Below are positions 35,594 to 46,972 of a stretch of 64,000 nt of DNA, in pieces. Position numbers and translations under genes: made by a program. The stretch covers positions 14,157,513-14,221,512 of the forward strand of contig CM057147.1 of assembly GCA_029964075.1 (NCBI GenBank). The letters are read 5' to 3'. Position 1 is the stretch's first letter. Every line of letters starts with the position of its first letter. Origin of the DNA: Patiria pectinifera (lineage: Eukaryota; Echinodermata; Asteroidea; Valvatida; Asterinidae). The notes beneath the pieces are model-generated. The model saw only the letters and a list, made by a program, of their open reading frames with translations, was not told where the DNA came from and ran no database searches.

Positions 35594-36143
35594 TTAAAGC
35601 CAGAGTCCATCATTTGCAACTATCCAAAAAGTAACTGGCGTAATTATTGTTGAAAAACATACTTGGTTGAAAGATAGTAAAGGGACTAAACTCCCTGTAA
35701 AATTTTTCTTTCTGGCAAGCTGTCATTTTGAAAAAATCAACAAAAGAAGGCCTTTTCAACGGTGCTTCTTAAGAAGCACCATAGGAAATTCAAATTAGTA
35801 CTTTGTTTTGTTATTCGGCGAAGCGCGCGCAAGCATTGGCACGACGCACACGCATGCACGGTTGCTATAATTTGTCGGATCAGTGCGCGACATCGCGTAG
35901 CTGCAATCGGCTGAGAGAGAACATGTCATGGACGCTGAATTCAGGCCCAATTCAAAACATGATTCAGCAACTTTTGATTTGAAATCAAGATCCTAGAATG
36001 TTGTTTTCCTCGAAATATACAGCTGAAGCTGAGCTGAAACCTCATCAGGTTAGTAGTTCAGCACCCTTCTTTAGATATTGAGCACTTTTGTTGCTTCAAA
36101 CGAACAAAATGCACAAATTTCTAATGATGGACTTTACCTTTAA
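35594..36143 (+). mobile_element. Family A MITE, copy A3
   Basis: TTAAAGCCAGAGTCCATCAT at the left and ATGATGGACTTTACCTTTAA at the right. The perfect palindrome GGTGCTTCTTAAGAAGCACC is at 35761-35780. It begins only 23 bp after B3. Confidence 0.88.
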
Positions 36144-36533
36144 TTGATAAGAAATGGATGGTCAGATACAAGTACACAAAACTGGTTACCATCATTAGTC
36201 GTTTTCACAGATCAACACCAAATGAAAACCCTATTGGTTACCATGGTGATACTTTTGAAGAGAAGCGATGAGGCACCTGCTGGAGTAACTGACACATAGC
36301 GATGACTGACCCCGTCACGCTCTAGTGCACAACAAAGATTTACACTTAACCCCTGACCTTCATACATCACTCAGGTTTTAGTCAGATCATTGGGTGCCTC
36401 TTGTGAGCATGGTTGGGGTTAGTGTGAAGGGGAAAACTCGCAGACCTGTGCAAAAACGATCAGAAGTTGATTAATAATTTTTTTTAAGTTTCATCAGAAG
36501 GATTGGCATTGGGGTACTATGCATCAACAAACT

Positions 36534-36948
36534 ATACAGGGTGGTCATAAATAAACAACAACGCAACCTCATACTTTCGATATTCAGAGACCTGAATCAT
36601 TGATATGGCTAGGAAATTTTGTTAAAGGAAAAATGATACCAAGAACTCCCGATTTGGTTCAGTAGTATTGATTCCAGTGTCATTTTTGTGAACCAAAGTC
36701 GGGGGTTAAGATACCGGTACATGTAATTATTGGAATCCTTTTGTTCACTGTGTATAATCCTAATTAGAGCCCCTGACTTTGGTTCACACAAAAATGGTGT
36801 TGGAACCAAAACAAATCGGGAGTTCTTGGTATCATGTTCCTTCCGACAAAATTTCCTATCCATATCAATACTATTGTAGGCCTCTGAATTGTTCGAAGTA
36901 CATGTATCAGGTTGCAGGGTTTTGTTTTTTTTGACAACTCTGTATACA
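36534..36948. mobile_element. Long inverted-repeat element
   Basis: The inner arms 36600-36690 and 36770-36868 are about 85% complementary (TTGATATGGCTAGGAAATTT against AAATTTCCTATCCATATCAA). Weaker pairing continues outward to CTATACAGGGTGGTC at 36534 and GACAACTCTGTATAC at about 36934-36948. CTATACAGGGTGTC-like termini suggest a non-autonomous Tc1/mariner-like element, but I could not fix the target site. Confidence 0.65.
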
Positions 36949-39763
36949 TTGGTTCAACCCAGAGTTACGTAAATGTAAAGGCAAAGTTTCTTGAAATGTC
37001 CAGATCATTATTGGGGGGGGGGGGGGGGAGCGGGGGGCAGAATTTTAGTGTTGCCTAGTGACTGATCAGCTTGCAGAAATAACCAAATCAGTTGAAAGTT
37101 TGTGGTTACTTTTAAAGACATCAGCTTTATGTTGTTGCTGTGTTCTCAAGGCTGAACAGATTATGATAATTTTTATATCCCTTACATGTAGTACAGGGTT
37201 TACATCAATTATTGATGTAATGTGAGCAGTCAGTTCAAGTACCTAGAAAAAATACGTAGCATGTCACTCTTTCAGAAGAAAAGTTTGTTCTTGAAAGTTA
37301 ACCCTTAAGGTGTGTGAAAAATACCTTGAGAATTCAAGATTGTTAGGATTATTTGGTTCTACGAGATAACCTGTGCAATGATTGCACATGTTTGTTTGAC
37401 CAAATTGTATCCAAGAACTAAGTAAATGTTGCAAACATCATGCAGAGGAATGTTACAGGAATGAGTCAAACTCCTAAACCTATTAGCAAACAGAGCGCTA
37501 GGCGCATGTGTGTACATGTCTTGCTGAGTGCGTGTTTACACAATGTTGTCAACCAGTCCTGTATCATTTTACCCCACCCCAATATTTATTGGAGGAAAAA
37601 TGTAACAAAGGGGCCCCGTTTTTCAACATCCATGGGGAGTAAGTGGGCCACAGCATACCCACAAAGGTATCAATGTATCTGTTTTCTGTAGATATCTATT
37701 TACACAAAGACAACGTGGGGCATACACTATATTTGTGATATACTGCGATGTTTTTTTTTCTCCAAAAAAACTTGTCCCGGTTTTTTTAATATGTTAGTCT
37801 GTAAATCTGTTGTTGCCACGCTTTTTCAAGATATTGAATTTTTCGGTTGATGTAAGGAGGAATTTGTAAACACCATGTTACGACCGGCGTATACACTCGG
37901 CGAGTGTGAGAGATGTGTCGCAGATAACATGGATACTTTACGGCATACCTAGGTACCGGTAATGTGGGGGAGATGTATGGCGGTTTGGCAGGTGTTGAAT
38001 GTGTTGTCAAAAAAATTTATGAGTGATTTGATTATTGCCGAGAGCTGGGCGCTGCATGGTGGGCTCGGGGATTTGATGTTGCAACTGTGGTAATGGAAAT
38101 TCATTAAAGAAGTTAGATTAGAAAATGCATTTCAACTAAGTATACATGTACATATTTGGGTGTTTGTTCTCTGTGCCATGTTATTAAGGCCAACAAAAAA
38201 AGTCTTGGTTTCTGGTATGGAGCTTGCCCCGAAAGTGGTGCGGCGACGCAGCTTTCTTTTCTTTTCTGTTTTACTTTTTTTTTCCTTCAAATGTCGGCTG
38301 ATGACTGCAAATGGTGCCCGACTAAATTAAGTGCAGAATGTTTAGGAGCCCAGAGAGGCCATATAAAGCTTATACTGATCGTAACCCCATCTAAAAACAC
38401 GTTAAAATTGTGCAGCAGCAGGATTCCAGTCAAACCAGTGAGTTTGGCGGTTTTGAGACATCATCTTACATTGAAAAAGAAAACTTTTTAATTTTGCTGA
38501 AGAGCATGGCTACAGCGATGCGCGTGCATACCAGAAACCGGAGATGATTTTTTTTTGGCCTACCGGTAACCCCCTTTTTCTGCTATCTAGTTACGTCAGA
38601 TATCCCACGGATATGTAACACCTATAGAAAAAAAAATATTTAAAGGAATTTTATGACCATACATTACAGAAGATCAAAGTCTCCCAAAATATATTTCCTC
38701 TGCGAATCATCTACCGTACTAATTTCTTTGTTCAACTTTAACATTATTACTTGAAAAATTATTTGAAAAACTACAAGTTAGGATTGCAATTGTTCCACTT
38801 TTGGCAAGAATCACTCAAGAAAATAAATACAGCCAAACAGTTTTGAGGATTTGCTTTTTGGCTTTGCTTTTTATTGATGCTTAAACTCTCGGAGTACAGT
38901 GATACTTTAAGTTTACGCAGTCTTTGTTACGAGATGACCTAAAAAGTTTTAACTTCTGTTGCAGAAATCAGGAATAACCCAAACTGACAGCTACATCTTG
39001 TAAACAGTCCCTAGAATGCCAGACCTAAAGTTTGAAGGGGAAAAAACCTAATAATTGAAACAGGGGGAGTGGAGGCAGTAAGAAACAGTCTGAGACAAGT
39101 GACAATAACAGAGCCTGCATGGTTGCTGTCCATCCAGAAGGAAATACAGCCACGACCGGTCACAGGTCAAAAGTCGTCAAGTTCAATAGACTCACTGGGG
39201 ACTGGTAGGCCCATTGTGCCCCTGGTCCCGTTGGGGCTTTTCTAGATTTCTTTCAGTAGGTGGGGAACGAGAAGAATGGGCGCTGGGGCTGAATATTGCA
39301 AATTGCAGTCTCCCCGATAAAATGATCTATTGGTGTTCAGAGACCCTCGTTTGGTTTCGAGTGCTAAGGGTCGTGTCCATTTTGTAGGAGAAAAGAGGTA
39401 GAGAGAGAGATGGATGAAGCTGATCAAGTTGGAAAATGCATTTGTTTTGTGTCAGTGGATGTGATGAGTTGTAAAAAAAAAAAAGCAAACGTGTACAATG
39501 TACAATTGTAAAAGGAGTGTTACCGGTACTTGTAATAGTATTGGGTTAAATGACCATAGATGACAGATTTTTTTTGAGAAGATTCATGTAGCTGACAGAT
39601 TTCTTTTAAAAACATGATGCTGAACAGTTTGTGAACAGATATGGAACAACAGTTTGGTGAGATACATGTATGTGTACCGGTGCATGCACTCTTTAAATTA
39701 TGAAAATATCTGCATTTGTTACAATGTTGAGTTATTTCCAAATGTCAAACACTAAGCTGTCTG

Positions 39764-39965
39764 CGTTTGTTTATGGTGTAAATCAAGGACACACACGTGC
39801 AACATCATCGGTGAATCGAGGACAGGAATCAAATCGAGGACGGCCTAGATTAGATAGAAAACGTGTACAAAACCAATGAGAGCTGTTGCAAAAAAGTTAA
39901 AGTTCAAACAAAGGAAAACGGAAGAGGAACAAAGGAAAATCCTCGATTTACACCATAAACAAACG
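39764..39965. mobile_element. 202-bp MITE with 27-bp inverted ends
   Basis: CGTTTGTTTATGGTGTAAAT at the left and ATTTACACCATAAACAAACG at the right are exact complements over 20 bases, and the match continues with AAGGAC/TCCTCG-type imperfect pairing. The interior repeats ATCGAGGAC twice. It ends 285 bp before TMEM132 exon 2. Confidence 0.85.
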
Positions 39966-40249
39966 TGCTAGTGTTGGTGTGACTTTGGGCGAAAGTTCCC
40001 CAGATACGTGAATGATGAGCTGGGCTTGAACCAAAATTTTCTAAGAGTGGAGCAGAGTACTTCCAATAGGTTTCTTACGTTGTACTTGTTTGTATTGAAA
40101 GTCATTCTTGCTAGCTGAGTTGGCTCATTTGTAAATATACCCCTGATATCAGTCTTATTCATGCACATGAGTTTTAATAATAACCAAGACAGACGCTTGC
40201 TCTTTCAGTTCTCGTAACGCTAAATGTTTTTCAATCTTTTCTGATACAG

Positions 40250-41039
40250 GTACAGAAGCCAAGTTCCGTCGCAGCGACATCCAGAGCGAACCCTGGGCCG
40301 AGTTTCCGGTGCGTTTCACCCCGCTCGACAGCCAGTCGGTGCTCCTGTCCAAGATGGCGTGGAACTCCAGCAGCGCCTTCCAGTCCGGACCCAAGCCCAG
40401 CCGAGGGACGCTCTACGCCGACCAGATGGTGGGCATCATTGGTTCCCACTCCGGTGCGGTGGGCGCCGGCTACGGCCCGTTCGTTGTGGAGAGCAGCCTG
40501 GAGCGGCACGCCAACGATTCCCAGTCGCTGGGCTACGATGTCATGGCCGAGCTGGCCACGCGGGAATTCATCTCGCCCCACAGCTCACGGATCCAGGTCC
40601 TGTTCCTGTTGAAACCGAAGCATCTGGGGCAAGGTGGACCTGGGACACTGCCTTGTCTGCGCGCAAAAGCCCGGTACTCTGCATCAGAGGCAACGGCTAG
40701 TTGTACACCATCAAGTCGGTCCCTGTCCTGTTTAGCGCAGATTGTAGTACCACCAGCATGGTGGCAGGATAAGGAATCCACCAGCATTCAGACACTCACC
40801 GTTTCCTACTCTGTGCACTCCCCATCAAGCTGCTCGCCGGGCGCCAGTGATCCACCACTGTTCCCCGAGCATAGTCTGGGCAACGTGCAGTTCCAGCAGC
40901 ATCAGGAAGTACTGACTACCGTCAAGGAAGACAAGAACATCTGGCTGTACGTGCCGAAGACGGACATAGCCATTGGAGAGAGATTTCAGATTTCCGTGGC
41001 CATTCATCGGAACTTTACCGCTCCCGGCTGTGTCATCAG
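40250..41039 (+). CDS. TMEM132 family protein, exon 2 (large N-terminal extracellular domain)
   Basis: This 790-nt exon, with acceptor ctgatacag before 40250 and donor gtgaga at 41040, encodes residues 21-284 of the predicted protein. Diagnostic TMEM132 blocks are AGYGPFVVE (family form ASYGPFSVE), ISPHSSRIQVLFLLKP (family form ISP-x-S-x-PKVQVLFHL), and LPCLRAKARYSASEATASC followed by LSCLAQIVVPPAWW (family form LPCLRV-x-AFRETREVRGSC, LCVAELELPSSWF). N-glycosylation sequons include NSS in MAWNSSS, NDS in ANDSQS and NFT near the end. TMEM132 proteins are single-pass type I membrane proteins expressed mainly in the nervous system; published analysis describes cohesin-like and bacterial-Ig-like extracellular domains and a proposed adhesion role. 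Coding GC is much higher than in the flanking introns. Which vertebrate paralog is closest cannot be decided here; a single pre-duplication gene is likely. Confidence 0.93.
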
Positions 41040-41980
41040 GTGAGAAAATGCAGTCTATCTTGTCTTCAGTTAGAAATTTACTTTACAACCAAATATGTCA
41101 TGAAATTTCAAACAGCTTATACATGTAATCCTTCTCTGCCTGTCTAACAAAACGTATAAATCCACCATCACTGGATTTGATAATACACAATGTAATTGTA
41201 AGTGGAAGTTATACAGTGTATAGTGCTTTTCACCAAGGGTAGGTTTCAAAGCACTTCACAATTATTAACCGGCAGTTCAGCAGGCCATGAGACCACTTTC
41301 AGGCAGCCGAGAGGGCAATATGGTCTCTACTCTCACAAGCACCATGTTCCCTGTTAGAGTTATAAAACATGTACCATGGCACATGGGTTGAACCTTGTCT
41401 TGGTTCCAAGATGTGTTTGGCGGTTTGATCGATGTTTCAGCGCGCCCAGGTTATTTTGGACTGTGCAACGGTTCACTGAATGGGGCGTCCCCAAGCGCCA
41501 AAAGTCCACAAAGGACGTCTTGTGAATTTTGTATTTCTGCTAAGAAAATTCCAAGCAGAATTGTGTGTGCATTTGTATGTGACGTAAGCATGTCTGGTTT
41601 ATGACGTAAGCATGTCTTGCAGGCAAGCCTGTAAGCATTGTTGGATAAAAAGTCAACCACGTGAACGAAGCAGTCAATTTGGCAGCTACCGGTAAGAAAC
41701 TGAGCTTTGGAAGGATTAAAATCAGTGCATTCATCAATTTGGATGTGGCCATGATTCAATTGAACTGTACGGTCAACCGGTTAGCGACTAGTGCCATCGA
41801 TTGCACGTGTACGGTACGTCGCCTGACTAACGGTTTTTGTAACAACTTTTTTGTTTCCACCAATCTGCATGTGCTGTTATTTTGCATATTAAGTCACGCC
41901 CTGTTGCATCTCAAAATTCCCAAGATGTGTACGTGTACTTGTACAAAGACTGTGCCCTTGGATGTCTGCAAAATGGTGTG

Positions 41981-42462
41981 CAGGGTGAGTAAAAAAACGA
42001 AACCCAAATGTTGGGACCATGCACTTTCAAAATGTAGGACATGAAAGCCCAATTCATAAGCTTTCTTTTAGTACAAGAATCATTCAAATCACTCATGTAC
42101 TTTTCAAGTTACGAAATTTTAAACACAACCACCGTTTTAAGGTGCTCTCCACGGATCACAAACACAGTTCAGTGTTCTTTCAGCAAAAACGAAAACAAAT
42201 CACATGTACGGATATACTGTGAATTGTTTTCATTATGCTGAAAGAATGCACACCTTTTTTGTGATCCGTGGACAGAGCTATAAAACGGTGGTTGTGTTTA
42301 AAATTCCGTAACTTGAAAAGTACATGAGTGATTTGAATGATTATTGTACTAAAAGAAAGATGAATTGGGCTGTCATGTTCTAGATTTTGAAAGTGCTACA
42401 TGCAGAACTTCAATAAAACAAAAGTCCCGACATTTGGGTTTCGTTTTTTTTTACTCGCCCTG
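41981..42462. mobile_element. Family H foldback, complete copy H1
   Basis: The left arm starts CAGGGTGAGTAAAAAAACGA and the right arm ends TCGTTTTTTTTTACTCGCCC TG. The two halves are complementary for nearly the whole 480 bp (for example TTACGAAATTTTAAACACAA against TTGTGTTTAAAATTCCGTAA), with a short loop near 42210-42235. The transcript would form one long hairpin. Confidence 0.88.
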
Positions 42463-43436
42463 TACGTACATGGATGTATTTGGGAAGATTCGGGTTCCCA
42501 GCAGTTATTCACTTTTAATCAAATAAAATTCAACTACGGGAGGCAACTTCAAACAAGACATACTGTATACAGTCCTGAGTTGGTGCATGCACTGTACCGT
42601 ACTGTACCGCACTTGTATTCTTACTTGAGGTGGGCATGCATTTTGGATACACTGTATTCGTCAAACTCAAGAGGCAAACTCATGAGTGCACACATACAAT
42701 CTGCGAAGAGAGCACAGTACCACTTCAGTTATTGTCGCATGCAGTCGTTTTTGTTTTTTTCAGACCGCATGCATTTGCAGTGTAATATCTGCCTGGAGTG
42801 TTTATTTTCCTTCGGTTTACCAGCTTCAGAGCCTCTTGTTTTGTTTGGTAAATTAACCTGATCGGTTTGCCAAGTGTCCCTTACCTGCAATGGTATCACC
42901 TTACTCAATGTACCGTTACAAGAAGAGAGGCCGAGCACAGACCAACCAGGCACTTTGTAAATAGACTCTCTTCTGTGTTTCAAGAATAAGACCTTGTAAG
43001 CTCGCTGCAGGAGTTGAGTTGATAAAGAAAGTTGTAATTTTTTTTTACTAGAAAAGACGTAGACTTGTCTGAGTCATTTTCAACTTTTTAAATTAGACTA
43101 AAAGGTGAAAAAAAAATCGAAAATTAAAGGTGTACACAGGTGCAAAATGACAATTGAAGAAGTCAAATACAATGTGCAAGGAATCTCTGAAGAGAATTTT
43201 TATTGGAAAATATTCAATTTGGGAGACTTTTGGTGGAAAGTATATTTGAAAACAAAGGCATGTATCTCTGCAATTAAACTAACGAAGGTGTCACATACAC
43301 ATGTTTGTTTTTAATGTTTTCAACTGTTTTATCCATACATCATGACAATTCAAGTCACCGACAGGCTAATTACATTAACAAAACCCAGATGTAATCAAGA
43401 TTTTCATTCTTGGTGAAGCAGTGTTTCTATTAGACA

Positions 43437-43775
43437 ACCCTAACCCCCTAGGGCCTCTTTGCTAGGAACCATCCGCAATCCTCCAAAATCCTCCAAAACT
43501 TTGCACATTATGTTCAAATGAAGGATGCCCAGCGCCTCAATCTTTCAAAAAGCAGTCAGCCCTGCCTCAAAAATGCATTCATCCTCAATCCTCCCAAATC
43601 CTCCTCTTCTTCAAACACCATTCATCCTCAATCCTCCAAAATTCTCATATATGCTAACACACCATTCATCCTCGATCCTCCAAAATGAATGTTTCTCAAA
43701 CATCATCTATCCTAATCCTCCAAAATCCTCAAAAACTGCCAAGAGGAATTTTGGAGGATTGAAAGCACAAAGGAG
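43437..43775 (-). mobile_element. Family D-related element, diverged copy D5
   Basis: It opens AACCCTAACCCCCTAGGGCC and TTGCTAGGA, as other reversed D copies do. The body is then an array of CATCCTCAATCCTCCAAAAT-like units with spacing of roughly 45 bp, ending in GAATTTTGGAGGATTG. The usual middle block is absent, so this is a distinct subfamily or an internally rearranged copy. Confidence 0.65.
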
Positions 43776-44762
43776 CAAAGAGATAATTTGTAGTTCTTGT
43801 ACACACAACGGGGTTGGAAATAAAGAACAATTACAGTATTTGTTTTTCAAATTGGGTTGTTACGTGCGTAGACATACATTGTAACAGAGCCCCTTCCATA
43901 CCAATCAACTTGCGCCTTGCTTTGCTCCACATTTCATCCAGCCCGACCACAAGAAGCCACACTGGGCCAGCCAAGCAAAGGTGGCAGGCCCGGCTGTATA
44001 CCCAGCAAGTCTCGTACCCTGACACGCCAAGGGGAGCCAACTTGAAGCCGCCAAAGAAAACCAAACGTAGTCAGCGGGGTGGAGTTGAGACCTACCTGGT
44101 CGCTCTCTCTCTCGGTGTGCGTGGCTGGGTAGATTGGCAAGAAACACTGTTGCGATAACATTGATTTCTGTCTCTCTGTCTCTCTGGCAAGCTTACTCCC
44201 TGCTGCTACTGCCGCTGGGTTTGGGAATGTTGTTTTTTTGGTACCACTGGGTACACGTGACTGGAAATTGTTTGTCAATGAATTTGGAATCTAGGATGTG
44301 ACTGTGGGTAGCTCTTTCTTTCCCCTCCCCTCCTTTTTTTCTTTTTTTAAACTCCTAGCAGAATCTTATTTTCCACTTAGACTAAGATTTTCATTTGTAG
44401 TAAAAAATGAACTGTCTATCTTGTTTTATTTTACTTTTCTTTTCTTTTCCTTTTTTTCCCCCAAGCCGCCTCTTTTTTTTTTTTTCTTTTTTTTTTTAAA
44501 TCAAAACAATTTGCAACATATTTTTGTTTTGTTCTTCCAGGAAAATTGTAGCTACTGGTATGTTCGCAAGTTTAAAAACTGTTTAGAAAGCATACAACTC
44601 ATTTAGACACAAAAGTACATTGTATCAGCGAAAGATTTTAAAAAATGGAACCATCTGAGAATATCCGTCATCTTGAGAAAAGGGAGACGAAAACAAAAGG
44701 TGCCTCCTCCCTTTTTTAAAAAAAGCCTGGAGGAGAAGTGTTTTATTTTTTTCTCTCGACTT

Positions 44763-45108
44763 TACCCTAACCGCCCTGAATCCTTCAAAATCCTCATTGC
44801 CAAAGTGGAGGAATTTGGAGGATTGAGGTTACCGTACATGGCAAAAGTGCGTTACTGATTTCGTGGGATGCACTTTGTCAAGGTCTTAGGCCGGACCTTG
44901 TGTTGTTTTTGCTCAGCCATGCATAAATATAGGCCTGGATTATGCTTGAAATCCTCCGCACTGCTCCAGGATGTCACTGGCCAAGCCTCAACATATTGAC
45001 AGTCACTGCGGCAGGATTTTGCAGGATTCAGGCTGTGGTCACCCCTCCATGGACTATATGCAAGACAAGTTTGAGGATTTTGCAGGATTGAGGCTACATC
45101 CTAGGAAA
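44763..45108 (+). mobile_element. Family D element, copy D6
   Basis: It starts TACCCTAACCGCCCTGAATC and ends TTGAGGCTACATCCTAGGAA. It keeps the middle block (GGCCGGACCTTGTGTTGTTT, CTCCAGGATGTC) but lacks the last terminal bases. Confidence 0.8.
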
Positions 45109-45730
45109 AAGGGGTTCACAACATGTATCGTGATGTACATTGTACATCATGTACATTGTATGTAAAAAAAAAGGTGCACGGACTTTACATTACAGGTACA
45201 TACATACCGGTACCAGTATTTGTTCCGATACCATAATTGTACCAGTACATCATTTGCAACGGTTAATGATAAAAAAACACATACTGGTATTTCAAAAATG
45301 AGCTGACTTGTAATTTTTTCTTGTTCATTCTTTAAAAAGGTCACTGACAGCGAATTGCCGTCCATGATCGTACCTTTGTTCTGTTTATCTGGTCCACCAA
45401 CGAAATATTTATTTTAGCGTACGTGCATGCACATGACCCAAATATTCATGCAGCAAGTAATACAAAGAAAACACCTCTAAATCAAATCTGGAGAAAAAGA
45501 CGAAATGACAAAAAAAATTGTGTCAGGAATAGAAAGGTCTTTGTAATGGGCAGCTCATTGTATATTTGCAGATCAAATCATTGGCCCCCACACGACTGGA
45601 AAAGTATAAGCTGGGAGCGTAAATATTTTGAATGTAAAGATTCCGTTACAAAGAACATTGCACTATTCAAAGCTTCATTCAGCGCAAATATGGCACGCAT
45701 GTGTTGAAATGAAATAGATGTTAGTGTTAC

Positions 45731-46256
45731 TTAAAGGGAATGTACATGTACAACATTTGCTTTTGCTGCAATTTTCAGAAATAAATGGATTTGGAGGATT
45801 AGTATGTTATAACAGATATTGTTAAACTGACTTGTTTCACATTTTGGGGTTGTAGATGCTGGAAAAACCAAGAAAACCAATCATGTTCTTGTAGTCTGGT
45901 TCCCTGACTCCACTTAAGATGAAACGGAGCAATGTATAGACTTTGGGGAATTGTAATGTCAGAGAATCAGTCTAGCAGGCTTGTACCCCTTCACAGGTGT
46001 GTAATCAACTGCAAAGAAAATGCGGAATAACTAAATATACAAAATTAGGAGCAGTTTTTGAAAAAAGCCAGTTTTCTCCAACGCTGGTCGGCCGACCAGC
46101 GTTGGAAAAATGCAGTTTTTGTTGAAAATGTTAGCACACCAGGAGCCACGATTTTACAGGATGCTTCAGACTGTCATTCCTTAACAATCCAGTAAGGTAT
46201 TTCGTGATAATTTGATCATTTTATTTTTTGATGTTTGCAAATGTTGTATTTTCCTT
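45731..46256 (-). mobile_element. Family B MITE, reversed copy B4
   Basis: It starts TTAAAGGGAATGTACATGTACAAC ATTTGC and ends GCAAATGTTGTATTTTCCTT. The 28-bp central palindrome at 46078-46105 is perfect and identical in sequence to that of B0. It is the only family B copy on this strand. Confidence 0.85.
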
Positions 46257-46469
46257 TTCTATTTTACTAATTTTGAGGATTTATGTGACAAAAGTATTTC
46301 TTTGACAGATGTATGATGACCAGACTTAATTAAATTGATTTTTGGGGGGGGGGGGGGTATTCATCAATTGGGATATAAATTTAGAACCCCTCAAAACACG
46401 GATAACCACATGACAACATATGCAAATTTAAAAAAAAACAGGTTTTAGTAAGTTAGTAAAGTTAGTAAA

Positions 46470-46505
<36 letters not shown>

Positions 46506-46642
46506 AAAACTAAAATAAACAAAAAATAAAAAAAAAAAAATTAAAATAAAAATATATAAATATAATAAAAAAAAAACAAAAAGAAAAGAAAAAGAAAAAC
46601 AAGTCAAACCACAAGTCAACTTTTTTTTTTTTTTTTTTTTTA
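46470..46642. repeat. Low-complexity A-rich then T-run tract
   Basis: About 130 bp of A with scattered T and C is followed by a T-run of about 22 at 46620. This is simple sequence; the minus-strand frame through it is an artefact. Confidence 0.9.
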
Positions 46643-46689
46643 TTTCCAGATCCACACACAAACAGTAAAACTTAACGAATTTCTAAAAA

Positions 46690-46972
46690 TGAAGGCCTGC
46701 AACATTTGCAAACATCAAAAAGCAAACTACCAAATTAGAATGAAATTACCTTTCTTGACTGTAATTTAATAATAGTCTCAAGCATCCTGTGAAATTATGG
46801 CACCTGGTGTGCTGTCATTTTCAAGAAAGTGTAATTTTGGTATCAATTTCTAACCGTGGTTTGGCCGACCATCATTGGGAAAATAATGACTTTTTTTCAA
46901 ATACTGCCCCCAGTTTACGTGCTAAATTTAGTTAAATTCCACATTTTGTTTGCAAGCGGTCACACATCCCTA
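46690..46972 (+). mobile_element. Family B MITE, truncated copy B5
   Basis: It is collinear with the left half of B0 (CAACATTTGCAAACATCAAA, then GCACCTGGTGTGCTGTCATT) with a decayed palindrome near 46853. It stops at ACACATCCCTATG and continues directly into family H sequence. Confidence 0.78.

Larger units (their letters stand above)
14833..40249 (+). other. TMEM132 intron 1 (25.4 kb)
   Basis: The very long first intron holds repeats A4/C2, C3, a GAGTA array, G1, a SINE, D1-D3, F1/G2, D4, B3/A3 and two hairpin elements. Blocks with no recognised feature are 14839-17158, 17678-18355, 18653-19407, 21949-26529, 26870-28043, 28781-29571, 29986-30950, 31801-33429, 33850-35218, 36144-36533, 36946-39763 and 39966-40240. 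Higher-complexity islands at 23150-23420, 27340-27620 and 38030-38460 might be regulatory but show nothing decisive. A loose run of GGATTTTGATGGAT-like words at 20005-20240 may be a decayed repeat. A 95-codon minus-strand frame at 16015-16302 resembles nothing I know. Confidence 0.8.

Noticed and set aside
38156-38491. 111-codon plus-strand open frame in TMEM132 intron 1.
   Set aside because: It runs through a poly-T tract and has no family resemblance; treated as non-coding.
40359-40700. Alternative frames of over 110 codons overlapping TMEM132 exon 2.
   Set aside because: They are shadows of the GC-rich coding exon; the frame kept is the one matching the TMEM132 family and the splice phases.
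46470-46661. Minus-strand frame of lysine- and phenylalanine-rich peptide.
   Set aside because: Translation of an A/T simple-sequence tract.
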